DNA of 64,000 nt from Christensenella massiliensis (GTDB lineage: Bacteria; Bacillota; Clostridia; Christensenellales; Christensenellaceae): positions 124,001 through 188,000 of the forward strand of contig LT700187.1 of assembly GCA_900155415.1 (NCBI GenBank). Reading direction: 5' to 3'. The notes below the pieces were generated by a model. It saw only the letters and a program-made list of their open reading frames with translations, made no database searches and was not told the DNA's origin. The position numbers and the translations under genes are program-made. Shown here piece after piece: positions 34,877 through 45,613 of the stretch (the first letter of the stretch is position 1; the number at the start of each line of letters is the position of its first letter).

Positions 34877-35278
34877 TTATTTTCCCTTTTTAGAGCTCTT
34901 TGCGGAAGCATCTTCTTTTTTATCGTCTTTTTCTTCTTTCTTATCACTTGCTTTTTCGGGAATCTCTTTTCCCTCCTCAAAGCTTTCCACAGAAGCGATC
35001 GCACCTTTCGCAAGAACCAGCTTGGTCTTGTCCGGGCCGCATTCGATCGTCACGAGATCCTCTTTCAGAGCAACGACCTTCCCGTAGAAGCCGCCGATCG
35101 TTTTGATCATGTCTCCTACCCGCAGGTTGCTGAGCATATTCTTGAATTGTTTTTCTTTTCTTTTGTTCGGAACAATGATCAGAACGACGAACACCACGAT
35201 CAGCAGGATCGGAAAGAGCATCATCATCATATTGCTGGAACCGGCAGCCGCAGATGCGCCGCCATCACTTACTGGCAT
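34877..35278 (-). CDS. yajC: Preprotein translocase subunit YajC
   Basis: A 133-residue protein with one N-terminal membrane segment (MMMMLFPILLIVVFVVLIIV) then PNKRKEKQFKNMLSNLRVGD, the YajC signature, and a long Lys/Glu/Asp-rich tail (about 100-133), longer than usual. It is an accessory of the Sec translocon (SecDF-YajC). ATG 35278 follows AAAGGGG. Its position next to tgt is the common clostridial order. Confidence 0.92.
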   Translation of the reverse strand: MPVSDGGASAAAGSSNMMMMLFPILLIVVFVVLIIVPNKRKEKQFKNMLSNLRVGDMIKTIGGFYGKVVALKEDLVTIECGPDKTKLVLAKGAIASVESFEEGKEIPEKASDKKEEKDDKKEDASAKSSKKGK

Positions 35279-35317
35279 ACTGTTTACCCCTTTCAAAATC
35301 AAAAATCACTATTACCT

Positions 35318-35346
35318 ATAATATCGGTAAAGCACGCGCAAGTCAA
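35318..35346 (-). promoter_or_regulatory. yajC promoter
   Basis: Minus strand TTGACT (35341-35346), 17 bases, TATTAT (35318-35323), in the gap after tgt. Confidence 0.65.
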
Positions 35347-35359
35347 CCATTATTTCGCT

Positions 35360-36472
<1,113 letters not shown>

Positions 36473-36548
36473 TTACCTCGCCGTTATAGGATCTGCCTTA
36501 TTGTATCAAACAATCCGCAAAAAGTAAATTCAGACGGAACGCCCTTGT

Positions 36549-38024
36549 TCAAACCACGCCCGATATCTCTATCTTTTTTGTAGCGGTCTCATCTACAAAT
36601 ACATGGTCATGCTCTACAAACAGCATCGCAGGCCTATATTCGCAAATCACACGCTGGATCTGCATACGCGATAATATATCGATATAATTGAGCGGTTCAT
36701 CCCATACATATAGGTGTGCCTGCTCCGCAAGGCTTTTGGCCAGCGCAGTTTTTTTCTTCTGCCCATCGCTGAATTCAGATATATCCTTTTCGAATTGTTC
36801 CCGTTTAATCCCTAACTTGCGCAGCAATGTCAGAAATAATGTTTTATCTACTCCGTTTTCTTCCGCATAAGCTCCGAGCTTCCCGTTCAAAAAAGACAGG
36901 TCCTGCGGCACATAGGAAATGGCAAGTCCTGAGGAAAGGGAAAAAGCGCCGCTATACTCGATATCTTCTCCGCATATCAGCCTTAGGATGCTTGATTTTC
37001 CGCTTCCGTTTTTCCCAATAAGTGCTATTCGCTCCCCCGGTTCCATAGCAAAATCGACCGGCCTGCATATTTCACGGCCGTTATACCGGATACACACATC
37101 TTTCATTTCAAGTATCCGTTGTCCATGGAATGAAAGCGGCTTTATCCTGATTTCATCCGCCTGTTCTATATTTTTCAATAGTCCGGCTTTTTCTTCCGCC
37201 GCCTTAGCTGCGCGTTTCTCAGCAGTCTTGGCCCGCTTCATCATTTTAGCTGCCTTATGGCCAATATAACCTCTGTCCGCATGCGTTCCTCTTTTGGAGC
37301 GCTCCACCGTTTCCGCCCAGCCCGCTTTCTGCCGCGCCGTGTCGGAAAGTCTGCCAATCTCTTTTTTCAATCGCCTGTTTTGCTCCTGTTCGTAAGCATC
37401 CTGCCTTTCTTTATTTACAAGCCATGAAGAAAAATTTCCACTCAATATTTCAATATTTGTCCGGTTGACCGATAACACATGGTCGGTGCACACATCAAGA
37501 AGCCTTCTATCGTGCGATACGAGGATAAAGCCTCTTTTCCGGCGCAGATATTCAGCCACTGCATCCCGGGTATATAGATCAAGATGGTTCGTCGGTTCAT
37601 CCAACAGCAAAAATTCATTTTCCTTTAAAAACAATGCCGCCAGCAATACTTTCGTTCTCTCTCCATTGCTCAAGACCGCAAAAGCGCGCCGCAGGATATC
37701 CGGTGGCATTTCAAGAATATTTAATTCTCTGATCACCTGCCATTCTTCCGCTGCCGGGCATATCTCTTTTACGATATCTGCCACAGGTCTCTGCAATCCG
37801 GCAGGCCGGAACGGAAAATAATCAAAATGAACAGAATGATCGATCGTTCCGCTGTAGGAATATTCTCCTGCCAGTAATTTCAGAAAAGTAGTCTTTCCAC
37901 ATCCGTTTCTTCCTATAAATCCTAATTTCCAATCCGTGTCCAACCGAAAAGATACGTGCTCAAAAATCATGTCATAACTACCGTCGTAGCTAAATGATAG
38001 GTCTTTTACATTGATTTGCGACAT
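36549..38024 (-). CDS. ABC-F ribosomal protection protein, Lsa-like
   Basis: A 491-residue protein with two ABC domains and no membrane segment. Domain 1: GRNGCGKTT, LSNGERTK, FLLLDEPTNHLD. The inter-domain linker (about 200-310) is Lys/Arg-rich, as in antibiotic resistance ABC-F proteins. Domain 2: GKNGSGKSS, FSDGQKKK, LYVWDEPLNYID. Such proteins enter the ribosomal E site and dislodge lincosamides, pleuromutilins or streptogramin A. It groups by eye with the Lsa/Vga type. I chose MSQINVKDLSFSYDG at 38024, after AAGGAGG. An attenuator (38076-38116) and leader peptide (38220-38240) precede it, further support for a resistance role. Confidence 0.85.
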   Translation of the reverse strand: MSQINVKDLSFSYDGSYDMIFEHVSFRLDTDWKLGFIGRNGCGKTTFLKLLAGEYSYSGTIDHSVHFDYFPFRPAGLQRPVADIVKEICPAAEEWQVIRELNILEMPPDILRRAFAVLSNGERTKVLLAALFLKENEFLLLDEPTNHLDLYTRDAVAEYLRRKRGFILVSHDRRLLDVCTDHVLSVNRTNIEILSGNFSSWLVNKERQDAYEQEQNRRLKKEIGRLSDTARQKAGWAETVERSKRGTHADRGYIGHKAAKMMKRAKTAEKRAAKAAEEKAGLLKNIEQADEIRIKPLSFHGQRILEMKDVCIRYNGREICRPVDFAMEPGERIALIGKNGSGKSSILRLICGEDIEYSGAFSLSSGLAISYVPQDLSFLNGKLGAYAEENGVDKTLFLTLLRKLGIKREQFEKDISEFSDGQKKKTALAKSLAEQAHLYVWDEPLNYIDILSRMQIQRVICEYRPAMLFVEHDHVFVDETATKKIEISGVV

Positions 38025-38075
38025 TCCCTGTCCTCCTTGCGCGCCCGTTTTCCCCGCAGCGAAGCCCGGACAAAT

Positions 38076-38116
38076 ACAAAAAACCTGCAAGAAAATACGT
38101 TATTTTCCTGCAGGTT
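38076..38116 (-). terminator. Attenuator terminator upstream of the ABC-F gene
   Basis: On the minus strand AACCTGCAGGAAAATA-ACG-TATTTTCTTGCAGGTT (one G-T pair) followed by TTTTGTATTT, 52 bases before the ABC-F start. It lies inside the transcript that begins at the promoter at 38268-38296, so it must be read through. Confidence 0.85.
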
Positions 38117-38219
38117 ATAAGCCGCAGATCATCCTTACTTTACCGGCAAATTCGAAACGTAATCTCTTGCATGGAAAACCTTTGGCGCAAAACGCCGTTT
38201 TCCCAACATCAACTGTCTT

Positions 38220-38240
38220 TTAGCAAGAAATATTACGCAT
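38220..38240 (-). CDS. Leader peptide MRNISC of the ABC-F gene
   Basis: A six-codon frame MRNISC with AGGAGG 7 bases upstream of its ATG. It follows the promoter by about 20 bases and precedes a hairpin (GGAAAAC GGCG...CGCC...GTTTTCC, about 38175-38205) and then the terminator. This is the layout of drug-responsive ABC-F leaders. The peptide itself is not one I know. Confidence 0.55.
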   Translation of the reverse strand: MRNISC

Positions 38241-38267
38241 CGATCTTCCTCCTGTTTTCTTACTGCC

Positions 38268-38296
38268 ACTATATCATCTGCCGGACAGCCCGTCAA
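38268..38296 (-). promoter_or_regulatory. Promoter of the ABC-F leader transcript
   Basis: Minus strand TTGACG (38291-38296), 17 bases, TATAGT (38268-38273), overlapping the 3' end of the LysR-type gene. Confidence 0.7.
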
Positions 38297-39179
38297 GGCC
38301 TTTGTCTGCTTTCAATTCCCGAAACAACTTCTTGTATTGCTCCGAAAACGCGCTTCCTCTCCTCCAAATAAACGTGAGGTCGTGAGCGACCGAAAAATCC
38401 TCGATCGGGATCTTCTGCAGCGTTCCCTCACGAAGTTCTTTTTTGACCGCCGCTTCGTATAAGAATGTGACCCCGTATGCTTCCCGCACCAATTCCTTGA
38501 TTGCTGCTATGCTGCCGATCTCTATCCTATTGCTGAAATCAGAGAGGGAAAGATTTCTTTCCTCCAAGCACCGCTCTAAAATTTCCCGTGTCCCAGAACC
38601 CGGTTCCCGTAAAATCAGGCGCTCTTCCATCAGGTCCTCCAAGCGTTTGGGCTCTTTGCGGAACGCATATCTTTTCCCGCATACGGCGATATACGGCTCC
38701 GTCGCGTATACGAGATGTTCATATTCATTTTTTGCGAAATAGCCCTCCACTAAAGCAAAATCTATCTCTCCGCCATCCAGTTTTTTTAGAAGCGCCTGCG
38801 TATTTGCGACCTCCATTTTCAAGGAGATATCCGGATGCAGCATAAGATAACGTCCAAGCGGACCCGGGATCACAAACTCGCCCACAGTAAGCGTTACGCC
38901 AAAACGGAGGCTTTTCTTTTCCTGAAGCTCCCTTATTTCCTTCCGGAGCGACAGCACATCATGCTTCATAGTAAGCCCCACGCTTTGCAAAAGCTTTCCC
39001 GCCCTCGTGAGTTCCGCTTTTTTCCCGCGCATCTGAAAGAGCCGCGTATCATAATACTCCTCGAGGAACCGGATATGCTGAGATACAGCCGGTTGGGTAA
39101 TATTCAGTTTTTCCGCCGCACGGGTAAAATTCATTGCTTCGCATACCGCAAGAAAGGTGTCCATTCTGAAATCCAACAT
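38274..39179 (-). CDS. LysR-family transcriptional regulator
   Basis: A 301-residue LysR protein. N-terminal winged helix (FLAVCEAMNFTRAAEKLNIT then QPAVSQHIRFLEEYYDTRLF), then a substrate-binding domain (about 90-295). It is divergent from the YeiH-type transporter gene at 39306 across a 126-base A+T-rich gap, the standard layout for a LysR protein that controls its neighbour. Relatives of this pair respond to sulfur compounds (CysB/YeiE type), but the ligand is inferred only from context. Confidence 0.88.
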   Translation of the reverse strand: MLDFRMDTFLAVCEAMNFTRAAEKLNITQPAVSQHIRFLEEYYDTRLFQMRGKKAELTRAGKLLQSVGLTMKHDVLSLRKEIRELQEKKSLRFGVTLTVGEFVIPGPLGRYLMLHPDISLKMEVANTQALLKKLDGGEIDFALVEGYFAKNEYEHLVYATEPYIAVCGKRYAFRKEPKRLEDLMEERLILREPGSGTREILERCLEERNLSLSDFSNRIEIGSIAAIKELVREAYGVTFLYEAAVKKELREGTLQKIPIEDFSVAHDLTFIWRRGSAFSEQYKKLFRELKADKGLDGLSGR

Positions 39180-39305
39180 TTTCTTCTCCTCCCACCATAA
39201 TATAATAATATAAAATTATTGATATATAAATATATATAATTTCAAATTATTATTATCTTTTATTATAATACTATTGAACTTATATTTCGAAAGCAGGTAT
39301 TACGC
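39180..39305. promoter_or_regulatory. Divergent control region LysR / YeiH
   Basis: A very A+T-rich gap with several T-N11-A type palindromes built from TATAATAATATAAAATTA-like sequence. It should carry both promoters and the LysR sites; I cannot assign them base by base. Confidence 0.45.
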
Positions 39306-40322
39306 ATGAAATTTTTACAAACAAACTGGATGGGGATTTTGCTTTGCCTGATCATCGCCGTACCGGCGTTCTTTCTCGGAAAGCTTCTGCCTGTTGTAGG
39401 CGGTCCGGTATTTGCGATTTTGATCGGCATGGTGCTTACGCTTCTCCTGAAAAACAAAACAAGGCTTCAGCCCGGCGTTACCTTCACCTCAAAGAAGATC
39501 TTGCAATGGGCCGTTGTTCTTTTGGGCTTCGGGATGAACTTATCCGAAATACTTCGTCTGGGCGCGCAGTCGCTTCCCGTGATCGTCTCTACGATCGCAA
39601 CGTCGCTTATCATTTCATTTATTCTGTATAAAGCGCTTAAGATGTCGCCGCGTATCTCCACGCTGGTAGGCGTCGGTTCTTCCATCTGCGGCGGCTCGGC
39701 GATCGCCGCGACAGCGCCTGTCATCGGCGCAAACGACGAAGAGATCGCGCAGTCCATTTCCGTTATTTTCCTGTTCAATGTAGTCGCCGCTCTTATTTTT
39801 CCGACGCTCGGCGGCGCGCTCGGCCTCTCGAACGAGGGCTTTGGGCTTTTTGCAGGAACGGCGGTAAACGATACTTCTTCCGTGACCGCCGCGGCAACTG
39901 CGTGGGATGGGATACACGGCAGCAACACACTCGATCAGGCCACTATCGTCAAGCTCACGCGTACACTCGCCATTATACCGATCACATTGGTGCTTGCTTT
40001 CGTGCGTACCCGGAAAGAAAAAAAGCTGGACGCAGCGTCCGGCTCCGCGTTCAGCTTCAAAAAAATATTCCCGTGGTTCGTCCTGTTTTTTGTGCTGGCT
40101 TCCGTCGTAACGACCGTATTTTCCCTGCCCGCTTCCGTCACCAGCCCGCTGAAAGAACTCAGCAAATTCTTTATTATCATGGCTATGGCGGCGATTGGCC
40201 TCAACACCAACATCGTCCGTCTTGTCAAAACGGGCGGAAAACCGATCTTTATGGGGCTTTGCTGTTGGATCGGCATTGCCGCAGTCAGTCTCGGCATGCA
40301 GCACGTTCTTGGGATCTGGTGA
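39306..40322 (+). CDS. YeiH-family (UPF0324) putative sulfate exporter
   Basis: A 338-residue membrane protein with about 10 transmembrane segments. Typical family stretches include [38 protein letters not shown] and [19 protein letters not shown]. The family is annotated as a putative sulfate or sulfite exporter and is often paired with a LysR regulator, as here. The substrate is not proven. Start ATG 39306; the AGCAGG upstream is a modest ribosome site. Confidence 0.88.
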   Translation: MKFLQTNWMGILLCLIIAVPAFFLGKLLPVVGGPVFAILIGMVLTLLLKNKTRLQPGVTFTSKKILQWAVVLLGFGMNLSEILRLGAQSLPVIVSTIATSLIISFILYKALKMSPRISTLVGVGSSICGGSAIAATAPVIGANDEEIAQSISVIFLFNVVAALIFPTLGGALGLSNEGFGLFAGTAVNDTSSVTAAATAWDGIHGSNTLDQATIVKLTRTLAIIPITLVLAFVRTRKEKKLDAASGSAFSFKKIFPWFVLFFVLASVVTTVFSLPASVTSPLKELSKFFIIMAMAAIGLNTNIVRLVKTGGKPIFMGLCCWIGIAAVSLGMQHVLGIW

Positions 40323-40820
40323 TCATTTTCCGAGCCTCCGCCTTGCTTCCTCCCGGCATTTCTCGCGATGCTGCAGCTGCAGACCGATATGCCCCACCCC
40401 AAAAACGGCGGCGAACAAAACCAGCCAGACTACTTTTCCATAAAGTCCGAGCAGGAGAAACGCCGCCGTCGGAAAAACCGCAAGCGGAACCGGTATGCCG
40501 CAAAAACTGCGGTACATATTGATCTCCCTCATCCTGCTCCGAAAATAACGGACCCAACAGAACTCATAGAGCGCCATGACGGCAAATGCCAATATCAGCC
40601 ACAGCGTCCACGGTGTAAACGGCGCGAAGTTAAAATCGCTGAACATCAGCGCGCTGATCGTGCAGCCCACTTGCCCTATCCGCTCTAAAAGTAAAAAAAT
40701 ACCGCTTTCAAAGTCCGTTTCATATTCAACGGGGCGATGCCTGTTCCAAAAAAAATTTGGAATGAATACAAGCAGCAGAAAAATAAGTCCTACGTATGAA
40801 AACCCCAAATGACCAAACAT
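40323..40820 (-). CDS. Hypothetical four-helix membrane protein
   Basis: A 165-residue protein with about four hydrophobic segments (near 8-24, 50-65, 72-90, 115-140). It contains IPNFFWNRHRPVEYET after the first segment and ends in a basic cytoplasmic tail. I do not recognise a characterised family. It is convergent with the YeiH gene (the stops abut) and lies downstream of the flavodoxin-ferredoxin gene on the same strand. Confidence 0.6.
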   Translation of the reverse strand: MFGHLGFSYVGLIFLLLVFIPNFFWNRHRPVEYETDFESGIFLLLERIGQVGCTISALMFSDFNFAPFTPWTLWLILAFAVMALYEFCWVRYFRSRMREINMYRSFCGIPVPLAVFPTAAFLLLGLYGKVVWLVLFAAVFGVGHIGLQLQHREKCREEARRRLGK

Positions 40821-40835
40821 GACGGCTCCCCCATT

Positions 40836-41639
40836 CTACAAAAACAGCTCCGGCTCCCGCCGTCTTGTCAATCCCTCTTCAAGCTGTCTCAAATGCTCCA
40901 GATATCCCGGTTCGTCAAAATATTTCGCCCCTGCCGGGCACTTTTTTACACATGCTCCGCATTTGATGCATATCCCGGTGTATTCCCGTATATTTTCATG
41001 CCGAATACTTCCCATCGGACATACGTCCGCACACAGCCCGCAGCCATTGCAGGAGCTGCCCGTGCGCGGCTTTACCCTGCGGATATCGATCATTCCCTTT
41101 TCGCCGCGCGGCTGATAATAGCCGCGGTATGGAAAGGGCATCCCCGGGAGCTTCGGCCCCAAAAACGTTTCCTGCTTCAGCTTTTCAAAGATACCATCCG
41201 CAAACCGCTTCGCACATTCTATATCCTTTTCATCCGGCCGCCCCTTTGCGAGTCTGCGGGAAAACGCGTGCTCCCCGATAAACGCCGCGCCCGCGATGGG
41301 CATAAAACCGTTATTCCGGAGAATATCCCGCAGCTCTATAAGCGCGTCGTCAAAATCCCGGTTTCCGTAAACCACAATGGGAACGGCGAGCGCGCCGTTT
41401 CCGGAAAGCGTATCCAAATACCTCAGCAATACATTGGGAACGCGGCCCGCATAAACAGGCACGCCGAATAGAATGATATCCTCTTCCGCAAACTCCGGCC
41501 ATCCGCACCGTGCGGCGGGCAGCGTAAAGTCAAACGCGCGTTCCTCCGCTTGCAGACGGCGGCAAAGCGCCTGTGCAACAGCCGCTACAATTTTTTTCGT
41601 CGTGCCTGTCGCGCTGAAATAAACGGCCCATATCTTCAT
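40836..41639 (-). CDS. EFR1-type flavodoxin-ferredoxin fusion protein
   Basis: A 267-residue protein. Residues 1-160 form a flavodoxin-like domain with the FMN phosphate loop YFSATGTTKK and VPVYAGRVPN. The C-terminal part has two 4Fe-4S motifs (CNGCGLCADVCP and CIKCGACVKKCP). EFR1-type ferrodoxins transfer electrons in anaerobes; partners are unknown. It follows queA by 9 bases and is probably co-transcribed with it. Confidence 0.85.
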   Translation of the reverse strand: MKIWAVYFSATGTTKKIVAAVAQALCRRLQAEERAFDFTLPAARCGWPEFAEEDIILFGVPVYAGRVPNVLLRYLDTLSGNGALAVPIVVYGNRDFDDALIELRDILRNNGFMPIAGAAFIGEHAFSRRLAKGRPDEKDIECAKRFADGIFEKLKQETFLGPKLPGMPFPYRGYYQPRGEKGMIDIRRVKPRTGSSCNGCGLCADVCPMGSIRHENIREYTGICIKCGACVKKCPAGAKYFDEPGYLEHLRQLEEGLTRRREPELFL

Positions 41640-41648
41640 CGCATTCCC

Positions 41649-42668
41649 TCATAAAATCAGCATTGCATCTCCAAAGCTGAAAAAGCGGTAACGCTCTTCT
41701 ACTGCCTGCCGGTAAACATCCAATGCTTTTTCCCTGCCCATCAGGGCGCTCACGAGCATAATCAGCGTTGACTTCGGCAGGTGAAAATTTGTAATGAGCG
41801 CGTCTACGATTTGAAACCGGTAACCCGGATAGATAAAGATATCCGTATCCGCGCTTTCCGCCTGCACAAGGCCGCCCCTTGCCGCACTTTCGAGCGTCCG
41901 CACCGAAGTCGTCCCAACAGCGATCACCCGCCGTCCTTCCCGTTTCGCAGCGTTGATGATCTCAGCTGCCTGCGGACTCACGCTATAATACTCCGAATGC
42001 ATCACGTGCTGCTCTACCGTTTCTTCTTTCATCGGCCGGAACGTTCCAAGTCCTACATGAAGCAGTATTTTAACGATAGCAACGCCCATTTCCTCTATTT
42101 TTTTTAAAAGCTCCGGCGTAAAATGCAGCCCCGCCGTAGGTGCGGCTGCGCTGCCGTCCTCTTTCGCATATACCGTTTGATAACGCTCTTTCTGTTCGAG
42201 CCGTTTTGTGATATAGGGCGGGAGCGGCATATTGCCATACCGGTCGAGCAGCTCTTCAAATACGCCCTCATACCGGAATTTCACTTCGCATACTCCGTCC
42301 TCCTTTTTGCACAGGAGTTCGGCTGAAAGCTCCGGCCCAAAATCCACGATGCCGCCCGGCTTCAATTTCTTCCCCGGGCGCATAATGACTTCCCACGTGT
42401 CGAGCGCGAGCCGTTTCAACAGCAAAAACTCAAAATCCGTTCCGCTGCCCCGTTTTTTTCCATATAGCCGCGCAGGCAAAACCTTGGTCTCATTTAAAAC
42501 AAGCACGTCTCCCTCTCGCAAATATTCCATCACATCATAAAAATGCCTGTGTCTGACCGCTTCCGTTTCCCGGTCATACACAAGAAGCCGCGAATGATCC
42601 CGCGGCTCGATCGGTGTCTGCGCGATCAGTTCTTCCGGTAAATCGTAATCAAAATCAGATGTCTTCAT
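41649..42668 (-). CDS. queA: S-adenosylmethionine:tRNA ribosyltransferase-isomerase
   Basis: A 339-residue enzyme that adds the epoxycyclopentane moiety to preQ1 in tRNA using the ribosyl part of SAM. The N-terminus ([20 protein letters not shown]) and the motifs [16 protein letters not shown] and [17 protein letters not shown] are those of QueA. It follows ruvB by 11 bases. The partner tgt lies apart at 35360-36469. Confidence 0.97.
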   Translation of the reverse strand: MKTSDFDYDLPEELIAQTPIEPRDHSRLLVYDRETEAVRHRHFYDVMEYLREGDVLVLNETKVLPARLYGKKRGSGTDFEFLLLKRLALDTWEVIMRPGKKLKPGGIVDFGPELSAELLCKKEDGVCEVKFRYEGVFEELLDRYGNMPLPPYITKRLEQKERYQTVYAKEDGSAAAPTAGLHFTPELLKKIEEMGVAIVKILLHVGLGTFRPMKEETVEQHVMHSEYYSVSPQAAEIINAAKREGRRVIAVGTTSVRTLESAARGGLVQAESADTDIFIYPGYRFQIVDALITNFHLPKSTLIMLVSALMGREKALDVYRQAVEERYRFFSFGDAMLIL

Positions 42669-42679
42669 ATCCTATGCCT

Positions 42680-43717
42680 TTAAAACAGCCTTGTCTGCCC
42701 TCTGTTCTCTGCACTGCGGGGCAAGGGAAGCCCCATGTGCCTATATGCGTTTTCCGTCGCGCAGCGGCCGCGCGGCGTCCTCTGGATAAAGCCAAGCTGA
42801 AGCAGGAACGGTTCGACCACGTCCTCTATGGTTCCCGCTTCCTCCCCCGTAGTTGCCGCCAGCGTATCGAGCCCCACCGGGCCTCCGCCGAATTTCGTGA
42901 TGATCGCATCGAGGATCAAACGGTCGGAATGGTCCAATCCCAATTCGTCTACTTCAAGGAGCTGCAGACCCTGATCTGCCGCATCCCGCGTGATCACCCC
43001 TTCGGCGCGCACATCCGCGAAATCCCTCACCCGCCGCAAAAGACGGTTGGCGATACGCGGAGTTCCCCGTGACCTCCGCGCGATTTCCGCGGCGCCCTCC
43101 TCGTCTACATCGATCTCCAGTATTTTGGCGGAACGCTTTACGATCGCCGTAAGCTGCCCCGCATCATACATCTGCAAGCGTCCCAAAACGCCAAACCGGT
43201 CGCGCAGCGGCGATGTCAGCATGCCGGCGCGGGTCGTCGCCCCCACGAGCGTGAACCGCGGCAGGTCGATACGCATAGACCGTGCGGACGGTCCTTTGCC
43301 AAGAATGATATCGAGCGCATAATCTTCCATCGCCGGATAAAGCACCTCTTCCACGCTGGAATTCAGGCGGTGTATCTCGTCTATAAACAGTACGTCCTTA
43401 TCCGAAAGGTTCGTAAGCAGCGCCGCAAGGTCTCCCGGCCGTTCGATCGCCGGGCCGGAGGTGATGCGGATATTAACGTTCATCTCCTGCGCGATAATGT
43501 GGGCGAGCGTCGTCTTCCCGAGACCGGGCGGACCGTACAAAAGCACATGATCGAGCGCTTCACCGCGCTTTTTGGCAGCTTCGATAAAAATCGCCATCTT
43601 TTCCTTGATCTTATCCTGCCCGATATATTCCTTCAGAGACTGCGGCCGCAGCGTTACGTCTGCAGTCACGTCTTCATTCAGTTTCATACCCGAAACGATG
43701 CGGGATTCCTCTTCCAT
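42680..43717 (-). CDS. ruvB: Holliday junction branch migration helicase RuvB
   Basis: A 345-residue AAA+ motor. Walker [15 protein letters not shown], Walker [11 protein letters not shown], sensor VGATTRAG, and the C-terminal winged helix ending [20 protein letters not shown]. It drives branch migration with RuvA. I chose ATG 43717 ([11 protein letters not shown]), which follows AGGAGAAAAG; the frame extends upstream without similarity. Between it and ruvA stands an unrelated lipoprotein gene. Confidence 0.97.
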   Translation of the reverse strand: MEEESRIVSGMKLNEDVTADVTLRPQSLKEYIGQDKIKEKMAIFIEAAKKRGEALDHVLLYGPPGLGKTTLAHIIAQEMNVNIRITSGPAIERPGDLAALLTNLSDKDVLFIDEIHRLNSSVEEVLYPAMEDYALDIILGKGPSARSMRIDLPRFTLVGATTRAGMLTSPLRDRFGVLGRLQMYDAGQLTAIVKRSAKILEIDVDEEGAAEIARRSRGTPRIANRLLRRVRDFADVRAEGVITRDAADQGLQLLEVDELGLDHSDRLILDAIITKFGGGPVGLDTLAATTGEEAGTIEDVVEPFLLQLGFIQRTPRGRCATENAYRHMGLPLPRSAENRGQTRLF

Positions 43718-43850
43718 GCTTTTCTCCTGCCTTATAGACTTATTGTTATTATACACCTTCCGATGTTTGAAAGGAACCTGCTGTTTGTTACAGAAATATC
43801 CCCGGAAGCGCTCATTTCTTCCGGGGATATTCCGCTGTTCCTGCGTTTCC

Positions 43851-44357
43851 TCAAGCCTGTAAGCGAATCTGATAGGCTGCATCAAGCAGTTTATCCCGTT
43901 CCGCTCCCTCTGTCATAACAAGAACGTATGTGGCATCTTTTTTAGCATCATACCACACCGCATATCCCATTTCGCCTTCCGTATAGCTTAGCTGAACCCC
44001 GTTCTCTGGAATGTCTTCGGGGGTAATTTCCTCTATGTGCTCTAACTCGCCATATAATCCAGCCAATGTCTGTCCGTCCGCTTTTCCGGGCATACCGCGA
44101 TAAAGATACGCATCTCCTTTCCAGTGGAATGCAACCTGAGCGGTCTTATTCTCTTCCATGACAGAATATTCCGCATCAGAAGCGTCCTCGGGAAGCACGC
44201 TCATCGCGATGCCGGTTTTGTCCTGTACCTCCTGCGCATCCGCCGCTTCTGTCCACGGGTTCGCGATCTGTGCACTCTCTTCTGCAGGCTGCGCGGCACA
44301 GGCCGTAAATGCCACGGCAAATATTACCGCCATCAGAACTATTGTTATTTTTTTCAT
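43851..44357 (-). CDS. Lipoprotein of unknown function between ruvA and ruvB
   Basis: A 168-residue secreted lipoprotein: signal peptide [20 protein letters not shown] with lipobox FTAC (lipidated Cys20), then a domain (about 45-168) with [20 protein letters not shown] and a C-terminal segment, similar in style to DUF4367-type extracytoplasmic domains. No catalytic motif is visible. It interrupts the usual ruvA-ruvB junction and is read in the same direction; 133 bases separate it from ruvB. Confidence 0.65.
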   Translation of the reverse strand: MKKITIVLMAVIFAVAFTACAAQPAEESAQIANPWTEAADAQEVQDKTGIAMSVLPEDASDAEYSVMEENKTAQVAFHWKGDAYLYRGMPGKADGQTLAGLYGELEHIEEITPEDIPENGVQLSYTEGEMGYAVWYDAKKDATYVLVMTEGAERDKLLDAAYQIRLQA

Positions 44358-44380
44358 TTCCTGTTCCTTTCTGCCCCTGC

Positions 44381-44968
44381 TTATTTTCCCATCCGCTTGA
44401 GCGCAAGGCCTACCAGATCCTCCGCTGTATCTCCAAGGCTGCGGACCGCAGCGATCGCCGCCACAGCTTCCTGCCTGTTGTATCCAAGACCGATCAGCGC
44501 AGCGGCCGCTTCCGCAGCGGCATCCTGCGCGATCTCCGTCATATCGGGGCCGCCGCCAACGGCGTCCTCGAAATCCACTTTTTCTTTCAGCTCCAGCACA
44601 AGCCGCTGCGCTGTTTTTTTGCCGATCCCCGGCACGTTGGTAAACGCCTTATCGTCATTTGCGATCACGGCTGCCGCGATATCGTTCACGCGCATCACAG
44701 AAAGCACGGAAGCCGCCGCTTTCGGGCCTATCCCGCTGATCGAGAGCAGCTTTTCAAACATCGTTTTCTGTTCCTGCGTTGAAAACCCATAGAGGGTCAT
44801 ATCGTCCTCCGCCACTTTCAAATAAGTATATAATCTTGCTGTTTCGCCCGTTCTGATTGCATTGAGCGAAAACGTATCCGTAAAGATCCGGTAGCCTATC
44901 CCGCCGACGTCAAGCACCGCATAGGCTGCTGCTTTCTGCACTACTTTTCCCTCTATATACGCATACAT
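44381..44968 (-). CDS. ruvA: Holliday junction DNA-binding protein RuvA
   Basis: A 195-residue protein with an N-terminal OB fold (MYAYIEGKVVQKAAAYAVLD), two helix-hairpin-helix motifs (LLSISGIGPKAAASVLSVM and FTNVPGIGKKTAQRLVLELK) and a C-terminal RuvB-binding three-helix domain. It binds four-way junctions as a tetramer and loads RuvB. Confidence 0.96.
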   Translation of the reverse strand: MYAYIEGKVVQKAAAYAVLDVGGIGYRIFTDTFSLNAIRTGETARLYTYLKVAEDDMTLYGFSTQEQKTMFEKLLSISGIGPKAAASVLSVMRVNDIAAAVIANDDKAFTNVPGIGKKTAQRLVLELKEKVDFEDAVGGGPDMTEIAQDAAAEAAAALIGLGYNRQEAVAAIAAVRSLGDTAEDLVGLALKRMGK

Positions 44969-44999
44969 AAAGATTTATCCTCCGCTTAAAACTGCGCTC

Positions 45000-45503
45000 T
45001 TATTTGATTTTGGTATTGAGCAGCCCCGCCGTATGCGCGCTGTGCGCATGGCAGATCGCCACCGCCACCGCGTCCGCCGCGTCGTCGGGCTTCGGTATAT
45101 CCTTTAGAGATAAAATCGTTTTTACCATCATCTGCACTTGATTTTTGTCTGCCCGCCCATAGCCCACTACAGCCTGCTTGATCTGCAAGGGCGTATATTC
45201 GTAAAGCTGCTCCGTCCGCTCCGAAGCGGCCACAAGCGCCGCTCCGCGAGCCTGCGCAACGTTGATTGCCGTCGTCACGTTTTTGTTAAAAAACAATTCT
45301 TCAAATGCGATGCTGTCCGGCCGATACATATCGATCAGCTGAATGATCCCATGGTTGATCTGCTTTAAACGGATCGGGAACTGTTCTTTCGCGTCCGTCA
45401 GGATCGTACCGTAATCGATCAGCTTCAGTTTCACTTTTTCATCGCAGCTTATCACGCCGTATCCAACCGTTGCAAGCCCGGGATCGATTCCCAAAACGAT
45501 CAT
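45000..45503 (-). CDS. ruvC: Holliday junction resolvase RuvC
   Basis: A 167-residue endonuclease that resolves junctions. Acidic active-site residues are seen in VLGIDPGLATVGYG (D7), IAFEELFF (Glu) and DDAADAVAVAICHAH near the C-terminus. First gene of the leftward ruvC-ruvA-(lipoprotein)-ruvB-queA set. It is divergent from argG. Confidence 0.95.
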   Translation of the reverse strand: MIVLGIDPGLATVGYGVISCDEKVKLKLIDYGTILTDAKEQFPIRLKQINHGIIQLIDMYRPDSIAFEELFFNKNVTTAINVAQARGAALVAASERTEQLYEYTPLQIKQAVVGYGRADKNQVQMMVKTILSLKDIPKPDDAADAVAVAICHAHSAHTAGLLNTKIK

Positions 45504-45613
45504 ACCGTCTCCTCTGTTCCTTTCAATTGTTTTCTTTATACAGTATACATGATTCCCTCTTTTTTCGCAATTTTGCGCTCAAAATAAAAAATTTGCATTT
45601 TCCCAAATTTCCT

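Noticed and set aside
42805-42825. GGTTCGACC-like string as a possible tRNA T-arm
   Set aside because: It is coding sequence of ruvB and no cloverleaf can be drawn around it.
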